Below, one piece after another: positions 43,380 to 54,130 of a stretch of DNA of 64,000 bases. The notes beneath the pieces are model-generated. The model had not been told where the DNA came from. It saw nothing but the letters and a program-made list of their open reading frames with translations, and made no database searches. A program made the position numbers and the translations under genes. This DNA is from Uloborus plumipes. Taxonomy: Eukaryota; Arthropoda; Arachnida; Araneae; Uloboridae. The stretch's first letter is position 1. The number at the start of each line of letters is the position of its first letter. The DNA is taken from positions 1-64,000 of the forward strand of contig JAXGGA010004676.1 of the NCBI GenBank assembly GCA_038373865.1. Reading direction: 5' to 3'.

Positions 43380-45067
43380 AAAGAACAGAACAACAAGCAA
43401 GAATTATATCAGAACGTATGGTCGCAAATGCAATGCTGACGTTCTATACATGACATGCACACCAAGCTGGAAACTGACTTATGTGAAACAGGTTACACAA
43501 AGACGATTTCGCACATTACTTTATGTTTGAAGAACAACTCAAAGCCGTCCTTGAAATTTATCGCCGTCACTTCTATCGGCACTCCAGGAGTGCCACTGTC
43601 CTCCCTTACCCCCAAAGAAATTCCCCTAAGACTTTTTGCTCATGAGTTGCAATAGTGCAATATAAATACAATAGTTGTTACTGTGTATATAGGCAATATG
43701 ATCGAATAATTGCAATAGTGTATGTAGGCACGCAACTATGTGTATGTGTAGGGTATTCAGTGCCAAATCGACGACGTATCAAGACAAATAATTAAAGATA
43801 ACTCAACTTTCACGAAAGCTATTCGTGACACGAGTTAACAATTGTTGACCCTAGAGACATAGTGGTTTTGTTTGAGTCCACCAAGCCAGGATTTCCCCAC
43901 CCCCTCTGTCTCACCAGCTAACTGACACAGTAGCTTTAACAGCTGTTGAAAAAATAATGAAATGCTATGAGAGGTCTCAAACGAAGCCTTTATATCTTAA
44001 AGCCTTAATAAACTTGAGCTCGGCATACAGTTTTTGAGTCATGCTACATACATACGCACATACATACGTATATACAGACGTCACGAGAAAACTCGTCGTA
44101 ATTAACTCGGGGATGGGCCAAAAAGATTTTTCGGCTACTTATATGTTGATAGGTACATATGCACGTGCTGATAGGTCTAAAAAACTACTCAGCATTCATT
44201 CGGGAGTGAGGAAATTTAGATCGAAGTTTGAGTGAATTTTTTTTCCTGATCACAATACTTCCTTTACTAAGTAAAAAGAAGTAAAAATACGCGAGCGATT
44301 TCGTTTTGAACAACTTATATGTATAATGATATACTAGATAATGGAAAAAAAGCAATCTCCCTTTAAACCGTGAAAGAAAAAATGATTTAAAAATATTTAA
44401 GCACGACCCTTGTCGTATGATGGACTACAGAATTAAGAAAATTGTAATTACGTTTTTTTCTCGCTTTTATTAGACTATTTTTTGCAATAAAAATGTAAAA
44501 AAAATCAGCATTCATTAAAAAAAAATGACTTTCCAGCTTTTTTCCTCTGATTGAGTAACTGAATTAGCGCAATGCTCGACACTAGTTTATGCTTTATTTA
44601 GCATGAAATAAGCAATCTCATTATATGTGTACTGCGGATGTACATTTTCTGCGCATAAGTTTCCAAGCTTTTTATTGCATATACAAAAGTTCAGAAAAAT
44701 ATTTAGAAAAAAAAAGAAATTTTTTTTTTCAAAGATTTTTCTATACATGCTTATCTCTTCTTCCTCCCTTTTACAGGCTTATTATTTACGAAGCGCAGCA
44801 AAATGGGAAAATTAATTTATTACAATCAAAAGGATTCAAACCTCTGTTCTGACTTATTGCAGCAATTATAAAACCCTATTATTTGAGATTCGACACAATT
44901 TCAATGATTTGAAATAAGTAATAATAAATTGGGGGCGGGGGAGGGGGGGGGAGATTATTTAAAAAAAAAAAGAGTTCTGAATAATGATAATCTGCAATGT
45001 TTGTATGCTTTATGTTTTCACTTTTACATGACACCAGTTTGAAAGATTTTGATTGGGATAGCATTAG
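43380..45067. other. Gene-free region
   Basis: 43380-43480 has a weak match to the start of the 41682 frame. The rest, including frames at 44041-44235 and 44625-44852, shows no recognisable protein. G-run at 44940-44952. Confidence 0.4.
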
Positions 45068-45075
45068 TACCAGTT

Positions 45076-45359
45076 ACCTGTGCTGATCCGATCGGTAAGG
45101 CGTCAGACTCGTAACCGGAGGGTCCCGGGGTCTATCCTAGCCGATCAAGGATCCATCGTCATCATTAATGGTGACTGAGGGACGTTAAAAAAGCTCGTGG
45201 CCACAAAGTCCTCCAAGTGAATCAATACCTACAGGGGTACTGGACTAGAGGTTTGCTCGGCTTCTGGTATGAATAAGAAAAAACAGAGCTTTCTTTAGGG
45301 CCACATCTAACCGGTTATACCACGAGTTGTGGTTGGTACGGGGGGCCGTGAGTGAAAAA
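45076..45359 (+). mobile_element. tRNA-derived SINE (family S1)
   Basis: 'tgatccgatcggtaaggcgt' (A-box region), 'cccggggtctatcctagcc' (mutated B box), 'atcattaatggtgactgagg', 'accggttataccacgagttg'. Flanked by an 8-bp duplication 'taccagtt' (45068-45075, 45360-45367). Confidence 0.85.
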
Positions 45360-45448
45360 TACCAGTTGTCTTCAACTTATCCTCGATAACAAATTTGCTT
45401 TGCTTCACAATCTGACTATTATTACCTGAACAGGTCATGACGATAGAT

Positions 45449-45694
45449 ATATCGTCGGCACCATGCCAAAATAACGAATGTTTAAAATCGCGTTTTTCAA
45501 GTTCGAATTTTTCAAATAATTAAAATTAAAAAGATTCCTTCGAACGATAGTTTTACATTTAAAGATATCTATAAAAATTTAAAAAATTAAAATAACCAAA
45601 CACGTCAGATGGGAAAAAATTATATTCAGTGTTTTGGCTCTCCTGAAAAGTGCCAATTTTCACATTCGTAATTTTAGCATGGTGCCGACGATAT
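45449..45694. mobile_element. ~246-bp MITE with ~30-bp terminal repeats
   Basis: 'atatcgtcggcaccatgcca' at the left and 'atggtgccgacgatat' at the right, extended inward by 'ataacgaatg' / 'cattcgtaat'. Exact target duplication unclear because the ends are AT-rich. Confidence 0.7.
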
Positions 45695-46216
45695 GTTCAG
45701 TAGCGCTGTATTTCAGCTTTTTCACCAAAACAGGACACTAATAATTAGTATTCGCGTCAAAGGAAAGAACAAATCCAATGTGCCTTGATTTCAATCGCCA
45801 AGTTTGATCTGAATCTTGCTTACGGTTCAAAATTTAATAAGCTTTTGTTCCATCTAGTTGAATAATTGTCGCGTTGCACTGCCTGATTTTCTTTGGTAAA
45901 ACCTTCGGGTATTTACGCATGCGACAGATCTTCTCTGATCTTACCAAACTAGGGGTGATAAGTAAGATAACAATAAGGGGAAGAATAATAAGGAGCATAT
46001 TGAGACTTATCAAACAATGTAGAGCGATGCTAATTTCATATACATAGTTTAGTTGAATATGTCAAAAGGATAGCAAAAATGCAAGCTTTAAATTGAAAAC
46101 TTCGGAAAGTTCTCACTCACAACCCATCACCCTTTTTTAAAATGGAATGGTTCGCGAGTGCTAGGAGCGGTTTTCATGGACGGACAGCACCGCTGTCAAG
46201 CAGCACCGCTGTAAAA
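45695..46216. other. Spacer
   Basis: No gene or repeat seen before the SINE target duplication at 46202-46216. Confidence 0.4.
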
Positions 46217-46493
46217 GGGGCCGTGGTAAGGCGTCGAACTCGTGACCGGAGGGACCCGGGTTCGATCCCAGCCGAGCAAAGATCCACCGTCTTGATTAAT
46301 GGTGGCTGGGGGGACGTTAAAAATGTCATGGTCACAAAGTTCTCCAAGTGAAACAATAGCTCTGGGGGTACTGGGCCAAGGGTTTGCTCGACCCTTGGTT
46401 CTGGTTCAAAATAACAGAGCGCTCTTCAAGGCCCTATCCCGGTTAAACCACGAGTTGTGGTAGGTACGGGGGACCCTGGAGTGTGAAGTGTGA
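46217..46493 (+). mobile_element. tRNA-derived SINE (family S1)
   Basis: 'ggggccgtggtaaggcgtcg', intact B box GGTTCGATCCC, body as in the other copies, tail 'gtgtgaagtgtga'. Flanked by 'agcaccgctgtaaa' (46202-46215) and 'agcacgctgtaaa' (46494-46506), a duplication with a single-base indel. Confidence 0.88.
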
Positions 46494-46535
46494 AGCACGC
46501 TGTAAACATGCTTAACGGTATACATTGCCTCTCAT

Positions 46536-46692
46536 TTAGATGATGGGGGGGGGGGGAATCCATTGTCCCCCTGGATTTGAGAAATTAACGTACTTACACA
46601 CAAATATTGGGTTGTGCTTTTTGCTGTTTGTTGGTACAATTAACATTGAGTATATGCCCCCCCCCCAGGAAAAATTCAAAATGACGGGCCTG
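46536..46692. mobile_element. MITE of the 'atgacgggcctg' family
   Basis: G-run, 'gagaaattaacgtacttaca', C-run and the end 'aaaatgacgggcctg' align with 9755-9914. The left limit is uncertain. Confidence 0.6.
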
Positions 46693-47738
46693 ACGGAATA
46701 TTATACGTAAACAATCCTTACAGCTTTAAAAGTAAAAAAATATCACAAAACGGATTTTCATTTGACCTTATCGTTTCCGTCCATTCAACATCAAGCCATC
46801 TCACAAAAAGAGATCAACTTAACTTCAAATGTTAAACTTTGTTAACTGCTGATTTCAGCAGATTTCTTTGAATTGTCCTTAACGTGATAAATATTCCAGC
46901 CACAAGTTTGTTCTGAGAAGAAAAGTAAAAAACCTCAAGTAACACAAGAATAAACTACGTTAAATCACCGTATAACCAAAGCTTAGCAATTTTCCTTCAA
47001 CAGCACTAGCTAAAGGCTGTGATACGTTACTTTAAGGTGGAAAAGAAATACTGCTTTTTAGAATTAAAAAAAGTGAAAACGTCAAATAAGAAACCGCTGA
47101 CGCATCTGAAAATACTTCGGAAATAAATATGGATTTTCCAGCGCAGATGGGAAGGGAACATGACAGCAATTTCGAACGACCAAATCATATATGGATGGGT
47201 ATTTAGACCGAAAACAGTGAAATTAGATAGAAAAAAAGAAAGATAATATTTCTAAGCAATCGTAACTTTTAAGTAAAATGAGAAAACGTATACAAAAGTA
47301 AATAAGGACAATTAAACAGGGTTAAAAACTCATTAAACAGCTGAGGAGGCTATCAAATACAAGCCTCTTTATTAGTGCAGAAAAAGAAGAATGGTTCACA
47401 AGACCTAATCAACCTTTTTTCTTTTTTGCTCTGATGAAGAGACTTGTAAGCCTCGAAACCGCTGTTTGCTGCGTTGTTAACTTTTGAATGTTTTTATTTG
47501 TGTTTTTATATACATTGTCTAATTTTATTCATTTCGTAGTGCAAAGTTTTCGACTGCTTTTTTTTTTTTACAATCGTTACTTCTGCTTGAGCAGAAAAAA
47601 AGGAAAATAAAATTCGTTCTTTAAATGGCACTTTCCGCTCTTCAATGATGTGCATGAAAAAATAGGGAATTAATAGTATTTAACCTGTATAACTTGAGTT
47701 TTCTCATACTTCTTAAACATTCATATGTGATTCTTACG
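46693..47738. other. Gene-free region with a retroelement-like 3' motif
   Basis: 47440-47490 reads 'ctctgatgaagagacttgta' + 'agcctcgaaaccgctg', a pattern common in 3' regions of Penelope-like elements. No RT is present. The rest is AT-rich with no gene. Confidence 0.35.
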
Positions 47739-47740
47739 TA

Positions 47741-49305
47741 CAGTGCGTTTCGAAATGATAGGTCCACCAGTGAAAACAAAAGTTATGCTGGTAAAAAAGG
47801 TTGTATTGTGTACAGAGTACTATTTTATAAACTACATTACTTCATTCAATGTAAAATAGCTCATAAATAATTAACAAATAATAGGAATAATGAGAGAAAC
47901 TAAAATTAGAGGAAACAGCTGTTTCAAAAAGATAGGTCCACTGAACCAAGCATCAAATAAATGTTGAATAAATAAGAAATTTTTCTGATTTTTTTTTCTG
48001 AATAAGCTCATAAATCCTATTTGGCATGTTTTCTACAAGTTTTTGCAAACAATTTGTCCCGATTTTTGACCATTCGGAGGAAATAGCCCTTTTTAAGTCT
48101 GTAGTACTATTGTACCACCTTCCGCCTGCATACACCGCTCTTGCGAGTATACCTCACATGTTTTCTGCTGCATTCAGGTCGGCGCCTACAAGGTGGCTAA
48201 TCGATAATATGTACAACATTATCCAGAAACCATTCAAAAGTGAACTTTGCAAAGTGCAGAGGAGCATTGTCCGGTTGAAACATGAAGAATCAGCCCCCAA
48301 TGGATTCTGATTGGGGAAGAAAATATTGTTCAAACAGCTTGTTGTAACCAGCAGCATTCAAACGGTAGTCTACAAATGCTATATCAGTTTTTCCTGTCCC
48401 TCTGAATCGGGCACACACCATAACGGAACCACCATCAGCTTGCCTCTTCGAGAATATCTGTCTATCGTTACGCAGATCGTACCAGTAATAATGCCAACCA
48501 TCTGGACCATCCAGGTTGAATTCCTTTTTATCACTGTATATCACACGATGCCTATTTTGTTTCCAGGACATCACTTCCTGCGCGAATTTCAATCTCTTTT
48601 CTTTGTGCTTTTTAGTCAATTTCGGAGTCGCTTTCCTTTTCCCGTAAACTAAATTGCCGAACTTCTTTACCGCTCTGTGAACTGTAGATTTCGATATTGA
48701 AGGGTTTAGTTGTTTGGCCAAAGTGGATATGCTCATTATTTCCAGATTTGAAGTCCCTTACAATAGTGCTTCGTTGTCGGGGTGTCACTTTTGATGGGCG
48801 GCCAGTTGATTTTTTACTGCTATAAGCATTTCTAAATAGCAAAAAATTGTTTGCAACACTTTGCGATCTGTTTAAAAGCTTACCTATTTCTCTATTCGAT
48901 TTTCCAGACTGTTTGAATGCATCAATTTCCCCCTGCTCAAACAGCGAAAAACTGTAACGACAACCCATTTTGTTTGACTACAAAGTGCTATTCAAATCTG
49001 CTTAAATACCCCCACAGTAACAGGCATAATCCCGTAGTAAGACTAAGCAACAATACTTATGCAAATTATTGGAAATAAACGTGGTTGGGGCAAAATTTCT
49101 GAAAGCGGACCTATCTTTTTGAAACGGTCTGAAAATGAAAATTTGCATCAAGTTAGAAGAAATGATTTATTTTTAAGGAATTTTCATCAAACATAGTTAT
49201 AACAATTACAGATATATAATCACTATAAAAAAAGTGACTCTTATTCTCAATTAAGAGTCGAAATTTTGAAAAATAAGTGTGGACCTATCATTTTGAGACG
49301 CACTG
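47741..49305 (-). mobile_element. Tc3-like transposon, full length but inactivated (1565 bp)
   Basis: Ends CAGTGCGTTTCGAAATGATA and the inverse 'tatcattttgagacgcactg', TA on both sides (47739-47740, 49306-49307). Internal 'ataggtcca' / 'tggacctat' words lie near both ends. Transposase on the minus strand. Confidence 0.92.
47953..48968 (-). pseudogene. Tc3-like DDE transposase pseudogene
   Basis: Starts MGCRYSFSLFEQGEIDAFKQ (ATG 48968) with a helix-turn-helix (GKSNREIGKLLNRSQSVANN) and an AT-hook-like 'KSTGRPSKVTPRQRSTI'. A frameshift near 48735 moves reading to MSISTLAKQLNPSISKSTVH, then GPDGWHYYWYDLRNDRQ and GGSVMVCARFRGTGKTDIAF. The first catalytic Asp is in VIYSDKKEFNLDGPDGW (the family usually has DEK there). 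After ESIGG another shift leads to 'QPDNAPLH' with the second Asp. The last acidic segment (usually PDLNPIE-like) is corrupted. Non-functional. Confidence 0.85.
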
Positions 49306-49428
49306 TATTATTAGCTCTGAATCAAGAAACTGCCTTTATTTTCCCTCATCATCTAAGGATTTTTTTCGCAAAATTCAAAATTCGCAAAAGGAAATGATCA
49401 CGAAAAATTGGCTTCGAAAAGGACTTTA

Positions 49429-49978
49429 CAGTGAACTCTCACTTATGCGCCAGCCCAAGGGACAATCAGAAAAAGGTGCATAAGTGAGAGACGTATAAGT
49501 GAACAAGCCTATTTAAAGGACTAAAACGCAACATAGGTTCGATTGAGAGAATAAATAAGAATGTTTCTATAGAAAAGGGACATATTACTACGTTTGGCAA
49601 TTACTGTAACTTAACTACAATGACAAAGAGAAAACAAAAATTGTAGCATACTTAATTACAAACTTCTAAAACGATCCATCATGGGTAATTGTCCCTCTCC
49701 GAACCCTAGTTTATGCGGAAAAAATGCCTTCCGTGAGCAATAAAGGCGAAAAATTAAACAGGAGAGTGAAAAAAAAAAAGCTTATTTTTTAAAGAAAATA
49801 ATATTTTTTTTACATTTTACAGAAAATTCAGCGCATAAGTGAAGTATTTATCTTTAGAGCGACACCTAAACGAATGATACTATCATTATTTTGCTATGGA
49901 ATGTGCTGGGACCATTTAAAATCGTCTCTTAAGTGAAAAGGCGCACAAATGAGGCGGTGTACAAGTGAGAGTTCACTG
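49429..49978. mobile_element. Tigger/pogo-type MITE (550 bp)
   Basis: Ends CAGTGAACTCTCACTTATGC and 'acaagtgagagttcactg', TA on both sides (49427-49428, 49979-49980). The words 'cataagtgagag' and 'cataagtgaagt' repeat inside. No transposase. Confidence 0.82.
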
Positions 49979-50129
49979 TATTATTTTTCTTCGCTACACT
50001 GTATCCACTTTTTTAATTATACGAGGGTTGCTATTTATATTTCTGGCCTAGTAATGAAAGAACAAATATTTGGGAGGAAAACTAGTTTAATTATTTTTAT
50101 TACTATTTTTCAAGAAGATTGATACATTT

Positions 50130-51235
50130 TTGCATGAGTGTCAAACAATTCTCGAAGCATTTTTTCACTCAGTTTCAGGCACTCAGAAACATGCATTTTA
50201 AAATCCTCAATTTCATCTTCGAGTGCCGAAAATCGTTGATCACGTGATTTATTTTTAATGTTCGCGAATTACAAAAAAGTCTTTGAGTGACTAGCCAATG
50301 CTGTTCGAGGTTTGACTTATCAACTCTATGTTTTGACTGGTTAAAACTCCGTTGGGGGCTACGTGGGCTTAGAGGTAGAGTATTCTCCTCATAAGCAAGT
50401 GGTCGCGGGTTCGAGTCCCGCCTTGCCCATGGATGTTATTTCATTCTCTCTGTGCCGTAAATCTGTCCTGTGTTTGTCAGGAGGTAAAGCGCATAGTTCG
50501 CAGTCCTCATGTATGTTGAAGCTGATGGCTTCTGAATAATGAAAAAAAAATAAAATAAAATAAAATAAAAATAAAATAAAAACCCCGTTGTTTGCGATGC
50601 ACTGGAGCTCGCATTGCCGTGATGAAGACAGATTCGCCTCATCTTGTGCTTTTCCCCAACTTCTGGGACGTCTTCAAGCAAACAGGTGGTCAATTACCAT
50701 TCAGAACAGACAGTCTTGTATTCCTATTACGCCACTGTTGCCACGCTAACGTTTATTACGAAGAAACAGGTAGCCATTTGCTTTGGTGTGCTTCTCCCAG
50801 AAATAACTTTTGTTGGATTTATTCAACTTGGGAGACAAAATACAGTCAATTGTTGTTCTTTTCTGTCTAATATGCATGTATCCATGATTCGCCACTTCTT
50901 TAGATGCTACACATTGCCATTGCTGCACTTTAAACGTATTTTCTTAACAATTTCCTTGCACTAGTTGACGTAAGCCTTCTTTTAAGCGTTTTCCAAATTC
51001 TGCGTGTTCCGACTCGAACAATTTTTTTCCTAGCCAAATGTTAATGAAAAATCTTTTTGATGCTTCTGATACTAATTTCTAAAGATACCTCAATCTCACG
51101 GTATGTCGCACGAAGATCATGCTTCATCAGTTTCCTAGCAATATTAAGATTTTCTACCACAACTGCCGATTTTTTACGCGCTTTATGGAATTCGTCGTGG
51201 AGCGACAGTCGATAAGGATTTAATTGGTTGTTCAA
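50130..51235 (-). pseudogene. mariner transposase pseudogene, split by a SINE
   Basis: On the minus strand ARKLMKHDLRATYREIEVSL (51041-51235) is the first helix-turn-helix region. Then GYMHIRQKRTTIDCILSPK and KSYFWEKHTKANGYLF (50746-50928) correspond to the core around the first Asp segment. PEVGEKHKMRRICLHHGNAS (50590-50693) is the second catalytic segment, where the family's HHDNA is read as HHGNA, so the second Asp is lost. The SINE sits right after NASSSASQ. Beyond it NIELI-like and FKMHVSECLK pieces of the C-terminus follow with stops. Gly for Asp and multiple shifts make it dead. Confidence 0.85.
50355..50578 (+). mobile_element. tRNA-derived SINE (family S2)
   Basis: tRNA-like head at 50363-50433: A-box-like 'gggcttagaggtagag' and B box GGTTCGAGTCCC, closing CTTGCCCA. 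A ~90-bp body follows, then a tail of (AAAAT)n (50543-50578). The target duplication is AAAACTCCGTTG / AAAACCCCGTTG (50343-50354, 50579-50590). It is unlike family S1. It interrupts the mariner transposase. Confidence 0.88.
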
Positions 51236-51544
51236 GTTTTTAAAAGTGCTATAGAATAGTGTTGCAACAATTCATAAAGAATTAAATTCAGCGATACACA
51301 CTTGTCTCCATAATCCATATCGAAAACTAGGAAAAATAGCCGCACAAAAATATTCACGAGTCAACTCTCTTTTTTCGCCTAGGAAGAGATTTTCAACTTA
51401 CTTTAAAAACACAAACCTCTCTAAAATGACAAACATTCTGGTGGAATTATGACAAAAATCTCAAAATTTCGTTTGGAATAGTCAGCGATCACCTAGCAAC
51501 ACTTTTTGTTGCCGAGGCCAGAAATATAAGTAGCAACCTACGTA

Positions 51545-51859
51545 CTATACTAAAATCATAATTTTTGATTTTGAAATTAGCGTTTTACAAAAGAGCTTTG
51601 AAAGGTGGAATCTAAATGAAGATCATTTCCAGACTTATCTCTAAAATAGGCACCAGAATCAACTAACACAAAACCTTAAGACACACAACCATCGCGCACT
51701 ACTTATCGGACTCAAAATATTGAGCTGTTTGTTGATGAGGTCGTAACTGTTGACTGAAGATATGTTGATGTTGTTGCTGTTTCTGAAGCCACTCGGTTAC
51801 CCGAGCCCGAGTAGACACATCTACCAGACTTAAGGCAGAATAGGTATGGCTTCCATTTT
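51545..51859. other. Spacer, possibly 5' part of a Tc1 element
   Basis: A minus frame at 51699-51893 overlaps the start of the Tc1 remnant and has no recognisable domain. No terminal repeat was found here. Confidence 0.35.
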
Positions 51860-52793
51860 TACGAGCACCACTAAGCGGAAGTCCGATCGGCACTAGTGTT
51901 GGACGAAATCAAACAACTGTAATGCGGATATGTGATCGCGGATGCATTACGCCGGACTGACATGGGGAATCACATTTACCTCGGGGCACCACTTCACGTG
52001 ATGACAGGCGCTTTCTGCGCATGGTACTGACAGATCGCTCAGTCTTAGAACGAACCATAGCACTGCACATTCCGTCTGTAAAGCACCATCCAGTGTCTGT
52101 GCATACCGTTTGGATTAGACTGGTCTGTCTGCAAGACGTCCATTGCTTCGTCTACCCTTGACGCAGAGCCACTGACGTCTCCACCGCCAATGGAGCGATG
52201 AAAGAAGGATGTGGATAGCAGAATGGAATGAAGTTGTCTTTACCGGCGAGTCACGCTTCAGTCTGCAGCACTATGATGGTCGGACGATGGTTGGATTTGG
52301 GTTTGGAGACACCGTGGAGAGATGATGCTGAAACAGCTGTATCATGCACCGCTACACTGGTCCTGCACCGGGTATTATGGCATGAGGCGGTATTGGATAT
52401 CACTTTCGCACTCCTCTAGTATGCATTGCCGGTACTTTAAACAGCCAGAGCTCTTTCTCAGAGGTGTTGGAGCCAGTTGTCCTTCCTTACCTTCAGGGCT
52501 TACCCACAGCCATATTTCAATAGGATAATACACGACCACACGTAGCACGAATTGTCCAAGGGTTCTTCATCAATCGCCAAATTGGGTTGCTTCTCTGGCT
52601 GGCTCGCTCTCCGGATGTCTTGCCGAGAGAAAACGCGTGGTTCATGGTTGCTCAACGATTGACCTAGATTACATCCCCATCTGCTACAACACATCAATTT
52701 TGGCAACATGTGGAAACTGCTTGGTTCTGCTATACCCCAAGAACACATCCATAGTCTCTTTGAATCAATTCCGTGGCAGCGGTGATCTACAAC
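51860..52793 (+). pseudogene. Tc1-family transposase pseudogene
   Basis: Pieces in order on the plus strand: NQTTVMRICD (helix-turn-helix, ~51920), LTDRSVLERTIALHIPSV, HTVWIRLVCLQDV, AEWNEVVFTGESRFSLQHYD (the first catalytic Asp read as Gly: TGESRF for TDESRF), then after frameshifts HTGPAPGIMAWGG-type sequence near 52350, VLEPVVLPYLQGLPTAIFQ, a QDNTRPHVARIVQ-like second-Asp segment near 52520, and IHSLFESIPWQR at the end. It covers almost a whole transposase without inverted terminal repeats in view. At least three frameshifts. The group differs from the 6.7-kb Tc1. Confidence 0.8.
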
Positions 52794-52795
52794 AA

Positions 52796-52902
52796 CCCAG
52801 GTAGCACAAATAACCTTTAAACGTTTATAAACGTTTTTAAGCGGTTGTCACAACGTTAATAACAATTTTACAACGTTTAAAAAACGAAGTGTGCTACTTG
52901 GG
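52796..52902. mobile_element. 107-bp MITE, copy 1 (CCCAGGTAGCACA)
   Basis: Starts CCCAGGTAGCACAAATAACC and ends GTGTGCTACTTGGG. Inside, 'aaacgttta' / 'taaacgtt' words are palindromic. Nearly identical to 53949-54056. It directly follows the Tc1 remnant. No TA duplication is visible here. Confidence 0.75.
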
Positions 52903-53199
52903 AATGGCGGCTACCCTGGCTACTGATTTTAGCAGGAAAGACACTTCACAGAAGTCTATAAATTTAATCATTTGATACTTGGTCAACATGTTATCTACAC
53001 AATAAATTTTGTTGTGGTATTTCTCGTCTTTCGTGGTGTTGCAATTTGGGTGGCCAGCAGTGTATTTAAAATCCAATTGCTTTCTGACCCGAAAATAAAT
53101 TTTAATATTTAATTTAATAGTATTATGGGAATGTGGGCAAAGGGAATAATTAAGATAACTTGCTTCAGAATTAATTGGAAATTTGGTATAGAAATGAAT

Positions 53200-54130
53200 G
53201 TACATCAAGAAGGAACAATGTATCTTAATACAACTTGCGTTAAACTATTATTTTAAATTTTTGACAGTTATTTTGTGCCTTCAAAAAAATAGATGGAAAA
53301 TTTTCACTTCAAAAAACCTTGGGGAAAAGTGAAAAATACATTATTTTTGCAATGTATTTTCTCTTTGATGAGTAACAGTAATTTTCATCAAATGAATTTC
53401 TAAGTAAACTAAATGAATTCTTAAAGAAACAATAAACGAATAAATACGTAAGCAAATAAATGAATTAATTAATATACGCGAAAAAGAAATAAGTGAATAA
53501 AATAGAGAATTAATAAGAAAATAAGTGAATGAATGAATGAACAAGGAAAAGAATTTAAGGGAATTAATAAATGAAGAAATACATACATGATTTGATAAAT
53601 AAACTTATGAGTAAACGAATTGAATTATTTCGCTTTGACTCATCCACTTTGTCCCTTGTGTTCACTTGAAAAATTTCATTGAACGTTTAAAATTAAAACA
53701 TGCTTCATTTTAACTAAATAAGTACTGCACTGGACACCCATAGATCTCAATTGATATATAAAATGTCAATTAAAAGTTTTTTATAATTTCATAACAAGAA
53801 GTATTTTCGAAAAAACACGAATATTTTAATAAGTGTATCAAGTTTTGAATATGTTTGAGTTGTTTATTTTTTTCGTTGATCTTTATTTTACTTTATTTAT
53901 TTATTTATTTATTTTTTTGACAGAATCAACTATATGTCTGGGAACTTACCCAGGTAGAACAAATAACCTTTAAACGTTTTATAAATGTTATTAAGTGGTT
54001 GTTACAACGTTAATAACTATTTTACAACCTTTAAAAAACGAAGTGTGCTACTGGGGTAGTTAAACTATTACTAAGTAGGTGTCACTACAAACTGTGAACA
54101 TATTTTACTATTTCACTTTGCCCCACGTTC
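53200..54130. repeat. Dispersed TTTGCCCC-family repeat, most complete copy
   Basis: Runs from 'caacttgcgttaaactatta' through 'gaaaagtgaaaaatacatta', a ~200-bp AATGAATAAATA-rich middle, 'gaatcaactatatgtctggg' to 'ctttgccccacgttcc'. Parts are at 8297-8847, 17200-17765 and 18830-19260. No coding capacity. It could be a long non-autonomous DNA element; no termini resolved. Confidence 0.65.
53949..54056. mobile_element. 108-bp MITE, copy 2 (CCCAGGTAGAACA)
   Basis: Inserted in the 53200-54130 repeat. TA lies on both sides (53947-53948, 54057-54058), and the homologous empty site at about 17664 lacks the insert. TA target use points to the Tc1/mariner superfamily. Confidence 0.82.

Larger units (their letters stand above)
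50022..51542 (-). mobile_element. mariner element, interrupted by a SINE
   Basis: Ends 'cgagggttgctatttatatt' and 'aaatataagtagcaacctacg', imperfect inverses over ~30 bp including 'tctggcc'. TA flanks both (50020-50021, 51543-51544). Minus the SINE it is near 1285 bp, a normal mariner length. The transposase is on the minus strand. Confidence 0.9.

Noticed and set aside
50363..50433. Functional tRNA gene
   Set aside because: A and B boxes are present but it is followed by a SINE body, an AAAAT tail and target duplications; acceptor pairing is poor.
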